This document shows positions 32,217 through 42,181 of a stretch of 64,000 bases of DNA, piece after piece. Source of the DNA: Symbiodinium natans (lineage: Eukaryota; Sar; Dinophyceae; Suessiales; Symbiodiniaceae); the NCBI GenBank assembly GCA_905221605.1, contig CAJNDS010002855.1, positions 137,501-201,500 on the forward strand, given 5' to 3'. The notes under the pieces are model-generated. The model searched no databases, had not been told where the DNA came from, and saw only the letters and a program-made list of their open reading frames with translations. Positions within the stretch are counted from its first letter, which is position 1; each line of letters opens with the position of its first letter. The position numbers and the translations under genes are program-made.

Positions 32217-32746
32217 CTGAACGATTCGAAGCCCTAGGGTTTTAGGGTTTAGGGTTTTAGGGTTTAGGGTTTTAGGATTTAGGATTTAGGGTTTAGGGTT
32301 TAGGGTTTTAGGATTTGGGGTTTGGGGTTTGGGGTTTAGGGTATACACCCGCCGTACTCATGTAACTTTAAACCCTAAATCCTAAACCCTTTGATGTGGA
32401 ATTCCAGGCCTACGGCCTAAGGCGGCACCTTTGAAAGGGGCAACATTCAGGATGACAGGTTCAAGATTCCAAGCGAAAGTCGAGATACCCCATAAGGGGC
32501 TTTACGAAGATAGGGGACCCCAAATAAGGTACCCCTAACTTCGGGAACCCCCCCCTATGCATGGCTTTGTTTTAAGGCTAATAAGAAGTTTGAGGACTGC
32601 GGCGTGTTGGCGCCCTAAGACCATCAAATGTTGGGCATCTCGGGCCCTTTGGGATTTATGACCCTGTGGTTTGTGTTACCGTTACTATGTTGGGGCTTAG
32701 GGTTTAGGGTTTAGCGTTTAGGGTTTAGAGTGAACCTCCGATACAC

Positions 32747-32845
32747 TCAGCAAGACCAGAACAGGAGTCTGCTTCGGCGAGATCGTGCGGCTACGCGATC
32801 AGGCACGCAAAGCCTCTGCTCTTGGTCTAGCTCAATTGAGTCCAT
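32747..32845 (-). CDS. Small ORF, possible first exon
   Basis: ATG-started, 32 codons to a TGA: MDSIELDQEQRLCVPDRVAA then RSRRSRLLFWSC. The charged start looks coding, but the segment lies between a G-array and a C-array, where exons are usually absent. Confidence 0.3.
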   Translation of the reverse strand: MDSIELDQEQRLCVPDRVAARSRRSRLLFWSC

Positions 32846-32975
32846 GGCAGCATTGCAGGTGTCCCAACCCAAGAGACCCTAAACCCTAAACCCTAAACCC
32901 TAAACCCTAAACCCTAAACCCTAAACCCTAAACCCTAAACCCTAAACCCTAAACCCTAAACCCTAAACCCGAAAC

Positions 32976-33027
32976 CCGACATGCCAGACTGGGCTCGGAG
33001 TTTCCGGAACTTGACAGGGTGAACACC
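32976..33027 (-). CDS. Exon, unidentified protein
   Basis: Acceptor GAGTCTGATGCAG, donor CATGTCGG|GTTTCGGG flush with the array. It reads GVHPVKFRKLRAQSGMS, phase 0/1, in phase with 33371-33441. Confidence 0.6.
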
Positions 33028-33258
33028 CTGCATCAGACTCCCACTAAACCCTAAACCCAAGCCCTAAGCCCTAAACCATAAACCCTAACTTCAACCTAAA
33101 CCAAAACGCTCCAAACCTCCGAAACCGAAACCCCTCAACCCCTCGGACCTCTGACACAACTCGCCCTAGACCCGAAAACCCTAAGCCCTAGACCAAACAG
33201 CCCCGCAACCTTCAACCACAAGAGCCTTCATCCCCTCCAACAAAAGTCCTTGATACTT

Positions 33259-33370
33259 GATAGCCCAGGAACCATCTTACGATAAGGGCACCCTTTTTGG
33301 GGTTGGTTACTTTTTAAGGGAACCCATAACCCAAAAGAAGGATAAAGGGTACATGGTACCATTGGGCTAC
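33259..33370. mobile_element. Family-B short element beginning at a splice donor
   Basis: GATAGCCCAGGAACC left, GGTACCATTGGGCTAC right, with the shared GGGTTGGTTAC and AAGGGAACCCATAACCC core. The donor GT of exon 33371-33441 is the first dinucleotide of the element on the minus strand. Confidence 0.75.
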
Positions 33371-33441
33371 CAGGAGTCTAAGCATGGAAGCCTTCAGCTC
33401 GTCCCAGGTGGTCTCGAAGTCGTTGTTGCCTCTCTCTTCGT
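33371..33441 (-). CDS. Exon, unidentified protein
   Basis: Acceptor GTGCAAAAG, donor GACTCCTG|GTAGCCC. Phase 2/0. It reads EERGNNDFETTWDELKASML then RLL. Confidence 0.6.
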
Positions 33442-33722
33442 CTTTTGCACACCCCCTTATAAAAAACCCTCTTGGGCGGAAAGGGCTGAGATGGCTTGGG
33501 GTTTCAGCCTAGGGTTTAGGCCCTTCAGAAGTTCGGGGTTTAGGGTTTAGGGTTTCGGGTTTAGGGTTTAGGGTTGAGGGTTGAGGGTTCCGGGCTCCTA
33601 GGATCTTGGGCAGGTGTCGCGAGTGCAGGAAGTACCAAGGGTTGCTGGGTAAAGTGCCCGGGGTCGGGGTATGAGCTCAGGGATGTAAGGGGTTCAGGGG
33701 TCAATCAGGAGCCATGTCAGAG

Positions 33723-33932
33723 TCAGCTCCGATTCAAGGAAAGGTCTTCTTTCCGCACTGATGGGAGTTCGCCACGATCTGTGTTGAGATCCCGGACAGA
33801 ACCAAGCCCGCGAGCCCCTCTTCGTTCTGGATTTCGTAGGGGTGCTCGTCCGCAAGATGGTCGCAAGATCATGAGCTTGGCCAAATATCCGCTCATGCTG
33901 CCGACCAGTCTATGCAGCGTGTGCTGGTTCAG
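33723..33932 (-). CDS. Coding segment ending in TGA, unidentified
   Basis: A 69-codon open frame to a TGA. It contains LNQHTLHRLVGSMSGYLAKL, then RAPLRNPERRGARGLGSVRD and ends SVRKEDLSLNRS. It has a strong coding look but lies where introns are expected, so it may be a terminal exon of another transcript or an inserted gene fragment. The 5' border is unknown; CTGAACCAG|CAC is one acceptor option. Confidence 0.5.
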   Translation of the reverse strand: MNQHTLHRLVGSMSGYLAKLMILRPSCGRAPLRNPERRGARGLGSVRDLNTDRGELPSVRKEDLSLNRS

Positions 33933-33986
33933 GATACCCTAAACCCTAAACCCTAAACCCTAAACCCTGACCCCTAACACCTAAAC

Positions 33987-34058
33987 CCTAAGAGCAGAGT
34001 CGCAAACGCAAGCAGATCCTGGCACGAAGCCGCAATTGAGCTCCGGGTGCCCAGTCGG
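33987..34058 (-). CDS. Exon, Cys-containing protein
   Basis: An excellent acceptor CTGGCTCCTCCCAG, donor CTCTTAGG|GTTTAGG. Phase 0/0, PTGHPELNCGFVPGSACVCD then SALR. Confidence 0.65.
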
Positions 34059-34080
34059 CTGGGAGGAGCCAGGGCTGGTT

Positions 34081-34990
34081 AGGGGTTTAGGGGTTTAGGG
34101 GTTTAGGGGTTTAGGGGTTTAGGGGTTTAGGGGTTTAGGGGTTTAGGCGGTTTAGGGGTTTAGGGGGTTTAGGGGTTTAGGGGTTTAGGGTTTAGGGCTT
34201 GGGAGTTTAGGGGTTTAGGGGTCTAGGGGTTTAGGGGTTTAGGGGGTTTAGGGGTTTAGGGGTTTAGGGGTTTAGGGGTTTAGGGGTTTAGGGGTTTAGG
34301 GTTTAGGGCTTGGGAGTTTAGGGGTTTAGGGGTCTAGGGGTTTAGGGGTTTAGGGGGTTTAGGGGTTAGGGGTTTTAGGGGTTTAGGGGTTAGGGGTTTA
34401 GGGGTTTGGGGGTTTAGGGGTTTAGGGATTTAGAGGTTTAGGGGTTTAGGCGGTTTAGGGGTTTAGGGGGTTTAGGGGTTTAGGGGTTTAGGGCTTGGGA
34501 GTTTAGGGGTTTAGGGGTCTAGGGGTTTAGGGGTTTAGGGGTTTTAGGGGGTTTAGGGGTTTAGGGGTTTAGGGGTTTAGGGGTTTAGGGGTTAGGGTTT
34601 AGGGTTTAAGGGTTAGGGGTTTAGTTAGGGGTTTAGGGTTTAGGGTTAGGGTTTAGGGTTTAGGGGTTTGGGGGGGGTTTAGGGTTAGGGGTTTAGGGGG
34701 TTTGGGTTTAGGTTTAGGGTTAGAGGTTTAGGCGTTTAGGCGGTTTAGGGGGGTTTAGGGGTTTAGGGGTTTAGGGGTTTAGGGTTTAGGGCTTGGGAGT
34801 TTAGGGGTTTAGGGGTTTAGCGGGTTTAGGGGTTAGGGGTTTTAGGGGTTTAGGGGTTTAGGGGTTAGGGGTTTAGGGGTTTAGGGGTTTAGGGGTTTAG
34901 GGGTTTAGGGATTTAGAGGTTTAGAGGTTTAGGGGGTTTAGGGGTTGAGGGGTTTAGGGGTTTAGGGGTTTTGGGGTTTTGGGATTTAGG
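34081..34990. repeat. 900-base array of the 8-mer TTTAGGGG
   Basis: Mostly GGGGTTTA (8-base period), unlike the 7-base unit elsewhere; shorter 8-mer runs occur at 7252-7400 and 35396-35440. A block of roughly 100-130 bases with TTTAGGGCTTGGGAGTTTAG is repeated inside (34187, 34302, 34488, 34787), so the array has a higher-order repeat. No exon within; the next supported exon is at 36155. Confidence 0.9.
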
Positions 34991-35444
34991 GTTTAGGGCG
35001 CTCCTGCGTGCCATGTCTTCATCAGGGTTTAGAGGTTTAGGGGTTTAGGGAATGACAATGACCAGCACCACCGCTTGTGGTTCAACACTCAAGCCTTCTA
35101 ACCCCGAAGCCTGCTACTGCCCGAACCCTAAACCCTAGTCCCTAAACCCTGAACCCTAAACCCTAAACCCTGAACCCTCAACCCTAAACCAAAAGCCCTG
35201 ACCCCTAAACCCTAAAGCGACTAAAACCCTAACACCCTAAGCCCTCAAACCAGGGTTTAGGGTTTAGGGTTTGGGGTTTAGGGTTTGGGGTTTGGGGTTT
35301 AGGGTTTAGGGGTTTAGGGTTTAGGGTTTGGGGTTTTGGGTTTAGGGTTTGGGGTTTAGGGTTTAGGGTTTAGGGTTTGGGGTTTAGGGTTTAGGGGTTT
35401 AGGGGTTTAGGGGTTTAGGGGTTTAGGGGTTTAGGGGTTTCCTG

Positions 35445-35511
35445 CGCCCTCTTCCAAGCATGGCGGGCGCGCATGCGGCGTCGGAGGCGAGGACGCGGAT
35501 GCGGTTGTCGC
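35445..35511 (-). CDS. Exon candidate, weak
   Basis: An open segment after GGGATGCGAAG reading DNRIRVLASDAACAPAMLGR. G-arrays flank both sides and no clear donor is present. Confidence 0.3.
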
Positions 35512-35919
35512 TTCGCATCCCAGTTCCTTCTTAGGGTAGAGGGAATCAGGGTTCAAGGCTCAGGGGAATAGGGTTTAGTGTTTAGGTCTAGGGCTTAGGG
35601 CTTAATTAGGGTTCACGGTTCAGAGTTTATAGGGTTCATAGGGTTTAGGGTTTGTAGGGTTTAGGATTTATTGGGCTTCGGGTTTAGGGTTTATAGGGTT
35701 TAGGGTTTATTGGGCTTAGGGTTTAGGGTTTTGAGGTCTTAGGGCTCTCTAAGTACTCACGCGCAGCCTGAGGTATTCATGCCCTGAAGAGCGAATATAT
35801 AGGTTCTGAGGATGCAGGCTTTTCAATGAACATTCGGGTCTCGTCTTTGCTACCTGTTAGAAGGCGGGTCACCCAAAAAGGACGGTCATTCAATTAAGCT
35901 GCAACCCTACACCCTAAAC

Positions 35920-36040
35920 TTGGGATGCTCCCCCCTTACAACAGTCCTTAATAGGGATTGTCAAAAGGGGAGTGGGGGGGGGGGGGGTACTATAATCCCT
36001 ATTAATTGAGGACTATTACTACTTTAAGGGGGGACATCCC
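35920..36040. mobile_element. Family-A MITE-like palindrome
   Basis: TTGGGATGCTCCCCCCTTAC left, AAGGGGGGACATCCC right; the centre is expanded by a poly-G run. Confidence 0.75.
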
Positions 36041-36154
36041 AAACCCTAAACCCAAAACCTTAAACCCAAAACCCAAAACCCTAAACCCTAAGCCCTAAGC
36101 CCTAAACCCTAAGCCCTAAACACCAAGCCCTGAGCCCCAAGCCCTAAGCCCTAC

Positions 36155-36189
36155 CCCCGCCAAAAGTGCCCACGATAACAACTCTGGCT
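36155..36189 (-). CDS. Short exon candidate
   Basis: Acceptor CGCACTATGGAG, donor CGGGG|GTAGGGC. It reads SQSCYRGHFWR, phase 0/2. Confidence 0.45.
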
Positions 36190-36714
36190 CTCCATAGTGC
36201 GGGTGCTGTTTAGGGTTTAGGGTTTGGGGTTTGGGGTTTAGGGTTTGGGGTTTGTAAGAAGAAGCAAGAACCACAATACCAAAATAGGTATGATATATGG
36301 GGGGGTTTCCGAAAGTATGGGTACCTTCTTGGGGTTCTTATTACAAGGAGATCCTACTATTTGGGGGACTCTTTTGGCGGCCCCTTATTTTCGTAAACCC
36401 CCCCGCATACTAGTGAGAACAAGTACTAGCTACTAATCGAAGTAGTAGCAATGCAGTGGGCGTGCACGCGAAGGCCGCTGACTCAACAACACGCTGACAT
36501 TTCAGCAAGTTGGCAGTGGTCCCTAAACCCTTAACCCTAAACCCTAAACCGAAACCCTAAACCCTAAACCCTAAATCCTAAACCCTAAACCCTAAATCAT
36601 GACGTTTTTTTGTGCTCACATCGATATACTTCATTGAAGCTCTCTCTCTCTCTCTCGCTATCTCCTCTGACTCCGAACCCCTGAAACCGATAAACCCTTC
36701 CCACCCCCCTCCAC

Positions 36715-36765
36715 CCCTCCCCGGTGCTGCACCGGCCTCTGATGACGAGGTTGAATGGAATGAGC
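36715..36765 (-). CDS. Exon, unidentified protein
   Basis: Acceptor GTTCCTCTCCAG, donor GGGGAGGG|GTGGAGG. Phase 1/2, LIPFNLVIRGRCSTGE. The plus strand also has an acidic open frame (SDDEVEWNEPGEEL); phase chaining with the next two exons favours minus. Confidence 0.55.
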
Positions 36766-36833
36766 CTGGAGAGGAACTCCACCCTAAACTCTAAACCCTA
36801 AACCCTAAACCGCCTAAACCCTAAACCCTAAAC

Positions 36834-36861
36834 CGATTTTTTGCGCCCTGAACCCAGAAGT
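36834..36861 (-). CDS. Short exon
   Basis: Acceptor CCCGTGAAAG, donor AAATCG|GTTTAGGG flush with the array. Phase 2/2: the junctions give D-FWVQGAKN-R. It links 36916-37003 to 36715-36765. Confidence 0.55.
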
Positions 36862-36915
36862 CTTTCACGGGGTTAGGGTTTAGGGTATGGGGCTTAGGGT
36901 TCCAGTCGTCTGAAC

Positions 36916-37003
36916 CATATGTTTCGTTGCCCGTTTTGTCCGGCATTCGGGCCGCACGCTCAGAATGACCAACGTAAGGTTTGGCCAATTGGTGCTGATT
37001 TAG
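36916..37003 (-). CDS. Exon, unidentified protein
   Basis: Acceptor TTCATCCGGAAG, donor ACATATG|GTTCAGAC. Phase 0/1. It reads LNQHQLAKPYVGHSERAARM then PDKTGNETY. An upstream in-frame ATG (37021) would add MRFIRK if this were a first exon. Confidence 0.6.
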
Positions 37004-37175
37004 CTTCCGGATGAAACGCATGGCAGTGTGGGATGTGCGTACGTGTCCGGGGCCTGGTGTGGGGTTGCTCTAATTACCAAACAACCTTTGGGAACCCAAA
37101 GCACCAAAGCCCAAAGCCACGAACCTCAAAACCATAAGCCCGAAACCCTGAACCCCAAACCCTGAACCCTTAAAC

Positions 37176-37235
37176 CTTTAACAGCGGATGAATTCCGGAA
37201 CCCCAGGCCCAGAAGCTTGAAGTCCCTACTCCCAC
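37176..37235 (-). CDS. Exon, unidentified protein
   Basis: An excellent acceptor ACACTGTCCCGCAG, donor TTAAAG|GTTTAAGGG. Exactly twenty codons, VGVGTSSFWAWGSGIHPLLK, phase 0/0. Confidence 0.65.
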
Positions 37236-37305
37236 CTGCGGGACAGTGTTCAGGGAGATCAACGGCTTCTTGGAGTTTAGGGGGTTTGAGGTTTAGGGTT
37301 TAGGG

Positions 37306-37407
37306 TTGGGATGTGTTGTACTAACAGTCTTGAATAGGGATTGTAGTGCCCCCTATTAGAATCCCTACGAGTACTAAGGAAGTGCTAGTATAAGGGGGAA
37401 CATCCCA
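37306..37407. mobile_element. Family-A MITE-like palindrome
   Basis: TTGGGATGTGTTGTACTAAC left, AAGGGGGAACATCCCAA right. A second copy lies about 200 bases away. Confidence 0.75.
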
Positions 37408-37507
37408 AGTTTAGGGTTAAGCTCAGGGGCCCTGAGGGTTTGAGGTCTAGGAGCTTACGCAGGAGGACTCAAAGTTTCCGAATGAGGGCTCATGGTTTAG
37501 GGTGGGC

Positions 37508-37592
37508 TTTGGGATGTTCCCCCTTATACTAACAGGAATAGGGGTACTACAATCCCTATTACGGACTGTCAATACAAGGGGAAACACCCCAA
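37508..37592. mobile_element. Family-A MITE-like palindrome
   Basis: TTTGGGATGTTCCCCCTTAT left, ACAAGGGGAAACACCCCAA right, inner ACTAACAG against CTGTCAATA. Confidence 0.75.
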
Positions 37593-37599
37593 GGTGAGC

Positions 37600-37645
37600 T
37601 AGTCTTCTTCTGACTTTCGTGTAGCGTGGAAGAACGTGCCACCTC
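37600..37645 (-). CDS. Exon candidate
   Basis: A strong acceptor ACCCTGCTGGCATCAG, possible GC donor AGACTA|GCTCACC. It reads EVARSSTLHESQKKT, phase 0/1; the frame continues SSPWGVS. Confidence 0.5.
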
Positions 37646-37778
37646 CTGATGCCAGCAGGGTAAGATAATAGCTAGCTTGATAGCCAACTAGGACCCATGA
37701 AGCCCCAACCCTGAACCCTAAACCATAAGGGATTGGTTTAGGGTTTAGGGTTAAACCCTAAGCCCCAAAACCCTCAAC

Positions 37779-37871
37779 CTTCAAGTAGGGGCCCAGCGAC
37801 TCTGTGCGAAACCTGAGGCGCGGGCGTCTGGAACTGCCTGGCGTGAGCTTGGCCGACTGGGACTTTCGGCT
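37779..37871 (-). CDS. Exon, basic protein segment
   Basis: Acceptor AACAGAACTGTAG, donor TTGAAG|GTTGAGGG. Phase 0/0, SRKSQSAKLTPGSSRRPRLR then FRTESLGPYLK. Confidence 0.65.
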
Positions 37872-38448
37872 CTACAGTTCTGTTCTCAGGGATTTAGGGC
37901 CTTGGGGTTTTAGGGGGGTTTAGGGTGTAGGGCTTTAGGGTTTAGGGGGTTTAGGGTTGATGGGTTTAGGGTTAAAGGGGTTAGGTTTCAACGTTTGAGG
38001 GTCCAGGGATTTAAGGCAAGGAGGTTAGGGCTCAAGCAGGTTGGGGCGTTAAGCGTCTTTCGGGGATTTGGGGGTTCTATGGGTGTTTTGGGGGTTTAAG
38101 GCCTTGCATTTGGGGGTTGGGGGGGTTGTTCTTTTTGGTTAGGTGTTGATCGTAAGGAGCAGGGTAAGAGACCCAGATTCTAGATTCCCAGCTCGCCAGC
38201 CAAAGTAGAGACCATAAAACCTCAACGCCATACCCCATTTACCCTATAAGCCCGAAACCCAAAAACCCGATTTTTGCTTGCATTGATGCAAGCCTTAGGA
38301 GCGGGAAGCTAGTCAATCCTCTAAACCCTAAACCCTAAACCCTAAACCCTAAACCCTAAACCCTAAACCCTAAACCCTAAACCCTAAACCCTAAACCCTA
38401 AACCCTAAACCCTGAGCCAATCCGCAACTCATAACTTCCTAGTCTCAC

Positions 38449-38494
38449 CGTCCGAACTGCCTGCCTCTTCCTGACGCGCGCCTTTGCCGCCAAA
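38449..38494 (-). CDS. Exon candidate
   Basis: Acceptor CTTTCTTGGAG, donor CGGACG|GTGAGACT (strong). It reads FGGKGARQEEAGSSD, phase 0/1. Confidence 0.5.
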
Positions 38495-38676
38495 CTCCAA
38501 GAAAGGTTTGATTGAGGTCTTTGGGTTGCAAGGGGCAGGTCTCATAAGGTCGTGTTCGACCCCTAACCCCTAAAGTCTAGACCCTCAACCCTAAACCCGC
38601 AACCCGAACCCTAAACCCTGAACCCTGAACCCTAAACCCTGAACCCTAAACCCTAAACCCTAAACCCTAAAGGCAC

Positions 38677-38718
38677 CCCAAGCGTGCCCGAGCTGCCAAG
38701 TTTGCCCCAAGGTCGGCC
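38677..38718 (-). CDS. Exon candidate, two open frames
   Basis: An excellent acceptor CTGCCCATCGCAG, donor CTTGGG|GTGCCTTTAGGG. Frame 0/0 reads GRPWGKLGSSGTLG; frame 1/2 reads ADLGANLAARARL. Confidence 0.5.
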
Positions 38719-38796
38719 CTGCGATGGGCAGCATGGTGAGCCGCGCCCAATTGGAAGCCACGTCGCAGCCGTCCTCCGCACTCCAACTTATACGTA

Positions 38797-38890
38797 GGGT
38801 TTCTAGGGTTTCTAGGGTTTCTAGGGTTTCTTGGATTTCTAGGGTTTCTAGGGTTTCTAGGGTTTCTAGGGTTTATAGGGTTTATAGGGT
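38797..38890. repeat. Array of variant units TTTCTAGGG and TTTATAGGG
   Basis: About nine units of a 9-base variant of the telomere-like repeat, each with an inserted CT or AT. Local homogenisation of a mutated unit. Confidence 0.85.
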
Positions 38891-39120
38891 TTGGTTGTTC
38901 TATGCGGCTTAGGGATAAAAGGTGGCAGCCCTTGAATGAGAGGATCTGTCTAATCGGTACTAGTATGTCCCCTTCAGGGTACGCCTAGACTTACCCAATA
39001 CTAGTACAGGCACGAATTTTCCGGGCACTCGATTATCCAACGAAAACCTTGAAGGCCCCAAGACCTCACTGGCTCAGCTCCTCTGACCAACCCAAAACCC
39101 CAAACCCTAAACCAGCTCAC

Positions 39121-39140
39121 CAATGGACGTGGAGCTTAAA
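39121..39140 (-). CDS. Very short exon candidate
   Basis: Acceptor ACAGCCGCTACAG, donor CCATTG|GTGAGC. It reads FKLHVH, phase 0/2. Confidence 0.35.
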
Positions 39141-39409
39141 CTGTAGCGGCTGTGGGGCTCGCTAGACCCTAAGCCCGAAATCTCGCAGGGTTGCGGGTTG
39201 AGGGGCTCCATCAACCGAAGACCCCCAAACCCTTCTCCGGAGATCCAAGATACCTACCGACCCACCCCCGAAGCCTAAACCCTAAACGTTAACTCCCCTT
39301 ACCTCCTATAAACCCTAACGGTTGGGTGCCTAAACCCTAAACCCTAAACCCTAAACCCTAAACCCTAAACCCTGAACCCTAAACCCTAAACCCTAAACCC
39401 CACATGAAC

Positions 39410-39449
39410 CCCTGAGCCGCTGCAGGCCTGCCTGGCAATAGCACACGGC
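39410..39449 (-). CDS. Short exon candidate
   Basis: Acceptor CTTCCCGGCCTAAG, donor CTCAGGG|GTTCATG. It reads AVCYCQAGLQRLR, phase 0/1, in phase with 39725-39904. Confidence 0.5.
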
Positions 39450-39724
39450 CTTAGGCCGGGAAGGAGATCAACAGTTGACTTTCTCGGGGACCCCTCAAAC
39501 AGTGGCCCGATTCCCAGGAGGCCCTGAGCAACCCTAAACCCTAAACCCTATAACCCTAAACCCTAAACCCTAAACCCTAAACCCTAAACCCTAAACCCTT
39601 GGGCGTCTACAAACCCTGTGGAACAAGAAGCAAGTGTTGCCTCAGTAGGTTCGCGCCTTTCTTAAATCCTTTTGGAACCGGAGGACAGTTGCGGGACGGA
39701 GGATTACATGAAAGCAGGTTTCAC

Positions 39725-39904
39725 ATCACCCGACTGCTGCGGAGCCTTCCTCAGTGGTTCGGGCAGGGTTTTGCGCCGTGCTTCTCTGGGGGCCTGGGTG
39801 GGTTTTAAGGTTGTTCTCTGAGTTCCAAAACCTCCCATGATCTTGGCGGCTGTAATCCACCAACTTGCAACTTGCAGGGCTATATAGTTGAAGCCCTTGG
39901 AACC
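39725..39904 (-). CDS. Long exon, unidentified protein
   Basis: Sixty codons, phase 0/0. Acceptor TGGCTGGATTTCAG, donor TCGGGTGAT|GTGAAACC. It begins GSKGFNYIALQVASWWITAA, a hydrophobic stretch that might be a membrane segment, and ends basic (EARRKTLPEPLRKAPQQSGD). An internal GTTTTGG after KIMG could act as a donor. Confidence 0.7.
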
Positions 39905-40049
39905 CTGAAATCCAGCCAAAGCTGTAGGGGTCATCCGGTTTTCCTGGCGGTATAGTAACTTTAGACCCCAATCTGGTATTCAATATTGCGGTACACAGAA
40001 TTTGGGGGGGCGGGGTCTAAACCTTAAGTTTAGGGTTTAGGGCCTCAAT

Positions 40050-40790
40050 CCTAAACCATGAACCCTGAAACCCTGAAACCCGGAAACCCTGAAACCCTGA
40101 AACCCTGAAAGCCTGAAACCCTGAAACCCTGAAACCCTAAGACCCTAAACCTGAAACCCTGAAACCCTGAAACCCTAAACCCAAACCCTGAAACCCTGAA
40201 ACCCTAAGACCCTAAACCCTAAACCCAAAACCCTGAAACCCTAAGACCCTAAACCCAAAACCCTGAAACCCCTAAACCCAAAACCCTGAAACCCTAAGAC
40301 CCTAAACCCTAAACCCTAAACCTGAAACCCTGAAACCCAAAACCCTGAAACCCTGAAACCCTAAGACCCTAAACCCTAAACCCAAAACCCTGAAACCCTA
40401 AGACCCTAAACCCAAAACCCTGAAACCCCTAAACCCAAAACCCTGAAACCCTAAGACCCTAAACCCTAAACCCTAAACCCTAAACCTGAAACCCTGAAAC
40501 CCTGAAACCCAAAACCCTGAAACCCTGAGACCCTAAACCCTAAACCCAAAACCCTGAAACCCTGAAACCCTGAAACCCTGAGACCCTAAACCCTAAACCT
40601 GAAACCCTGAAACCCTGAAACCCTAAACCCTGAAACCCTGAGACCCTAAACCCTAAAACCCTGAAACCCTGAAACCCCTAAACCCAAAACCCTGAAACCC
40701 TAAGACCCCAAAACCCTGAAACCCGAAACCCTAAACCCTAAACCCTGAAACCCTAAAGTTTAGGGTTTAGGTCCTAAACCCTAAACCCTA
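40050..40790. repeat. 740-base array of CCCTGAAA/CCCTAAGA variants
   Basis: An array of AACCCTGAAA with periodic AAGACCCTAAACCC, the largest degenerate C-strand array of the window. A block of roughly 120-170 bases with CCCAAAACCCTGAAACCCTA recurs (40226, 40287, 40399, 40460), so it has higher-order structure. Confidence 0.9.
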
Positions 40791-40802
40791 AGACCCTGAA
40801 AC

Positions 40803-40868
40803 CCTGAGAGACATCAAGGCGGCGGCGTAGAGCCCAGACTGGGCCACAGTCACCGATGCCCCCAGGTC
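40803..40868 (-). CDS. Exon, unidentified protein
   Basis: Acceptor TTGGACCGGTAG, donor TCTCAGG|GTTTCAGGG flush with the array above. Twenty-two codons, phase 0/0: DLGASVTVAQSGLYAAALMS then LR. Confidence 0.65.
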
Positions 40869-41036
40869 CTACCGGTCCAAGGTTCGGGGTTCAGGGGTTC
40901 AGGGGTTCAGGGGTTTAGGGTTCAGGGTTCAGGGTTCAGGGTTCAGGGTTCAGGGTTCAGGGTTTAGGGTTTAGGGTTTAGGGTTTAGGGTTTAGGGTTT
41001 AGGGTTTAGGGCTAAATTTCCCTGAGAAGGAAGAAC

Positions 41037-41105
41037 CTGGTAGAGTTTTCTGGCTTCGGGTACAGGGAGTAGGCTTCGCGCGCTCCGGCTCAGGCTTTAT
41101 AGGTG
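41037..41105 (-). CDS. Exon candidate, Pro/Lys-rich
   Basis: Acceptor AACACTACCCTAG, donor CTACCAG|GTTCTTCC. Phase 2/1, PIKPEPERAKPTPCTRSQKT then LP. It lies between a G- and a C-array, against the usual order. Confidence 0.45.
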
Positions 41106-41395
41106 CTAGGGTAGTGTTGCCACCTACCCACCTAAACCCGAAAGTCCAGAACCCCAACTGGAGAACCCCGAAGCCTGCGCCCAAGAAAGCCCCAAAAAGT
41201 CTGGAAAACCCTAACCCTTGAGACACACCCTAGAAGCTCCGGAAGGCCCCCCCAAAAACAGGTTCTCAAGGTTTGGGGTTTGGGAATCTGTGTTTTAGTT
41301 AGAGCAGCAAGACGTGGAACTAACCCCTTACAGATTGGCATGTCCTCACCGCCGAACCCAAACTGAAGACCTGAAGTCCTGTATGCTTCTAGACC

Positions 41396-41460
41396 CTAGA
41401 CCCTAGACCCTAGACCCTAGACCCTAGACCCTAGACCCTAGACCCTAGACCCTAGACCCT
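41396..41460. repeat. Array of the variant unit CCCTAGA
   Basis: About nine perfect CCCTAGA units grading into CCCTAAA, so a point variant has been amplified in tandem. Confidence 0.9.
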
Positions 41461-41471
41461 AAACCCTAAAC

Positions 41472-41512
41472 CCTAAACCCTAAGCTCCTGCACCAGGAAG
41501 TCGTCGCTGCTG
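41472..41512 (-). CDS. Exon, unidentified protein
   Basis: Acceptor CGCACATCCGAAG, donor GCTTAGG|GTTTAGGG. Phase 2/0, ALSSDDFLVQELR, completing the codon of 42118-42181. Confidence 0.6.
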
Positions 41513-41929
41513 AGGGCACCTTCGGATGTGCGGAGCAGGTTTGCCAGGCAACAGCAAGCCTCACCCTAAACCCTAAACCCTATACCCTAAACCCTAAACC
41601 CTAAACCCTAAACCCTACGTACACAACCTCACTAGTTGTCATCGGGCGTCTTCATAAGTCAGTTGAAACTGAGCCGATATTTACCTGTACCCTTGGCATC
41701 ACAAGCACAAAGCTAACCCAGAAAACCGGACCCTAAACCCTCAGTTAAGCCACAAGCTATGCCCCCTGAGACCCGATCCCGAAAATCAACCCGAACCTTG
41801 AAACTCCAACTTAAACCCTAATCCCCAAACCCCTGAAGTAAACCCCAAACAACCCGAAAAGCCCTGAACAAGAACCAAATTGTACATACTGTATGTAAAG
41901 AATTTTATGAATAGCAAATAAATAAATAT

Positions 41930-42100
41930 GAATATAAATATAAATATAAATATATATATAACCCCATATATATATATATATATATATACATGTATACACA
42001 TATAAATATAAATAATCACATATGTATATATATATATATATACATATGTGTGTATATATATATACATATATATATATACATATATATATATATATGTATT
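41930..42100. repeat. (TA)n-rich low-complexity stretch
   Basis: ATATATAT blocks with TATACATATG and AAATATAAATA variants. Open frames across it (YIYIYIYI) are artefacts. Confidence 0.95.
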
Positions 42101-42117
42101 TTGTTTGTTTATCCAGC

Positions 42118-42181
42118 CCTGAGTCCAAGGGCTCCGGCCGAAGAAGCCGCCGCTGGAGAACCGGGCGTTGAAGGCCACGGT
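42118..42181 (-). CDS. Exon, unidentified protein
   Basis: Acceptor AAGGCGCCCAG, GC donor GACTCAGG|GCTGGATAA. Phase 0/1, [20 protein letters not shown] then Q. Confidence 0.65.

Noticed and set aside
41786-42178. Minus ORF of 130 codons with YIYIYIY
   Set aside because: Only its first part (42118-42181) is exon-like; the rest is a (TA)n repeat.
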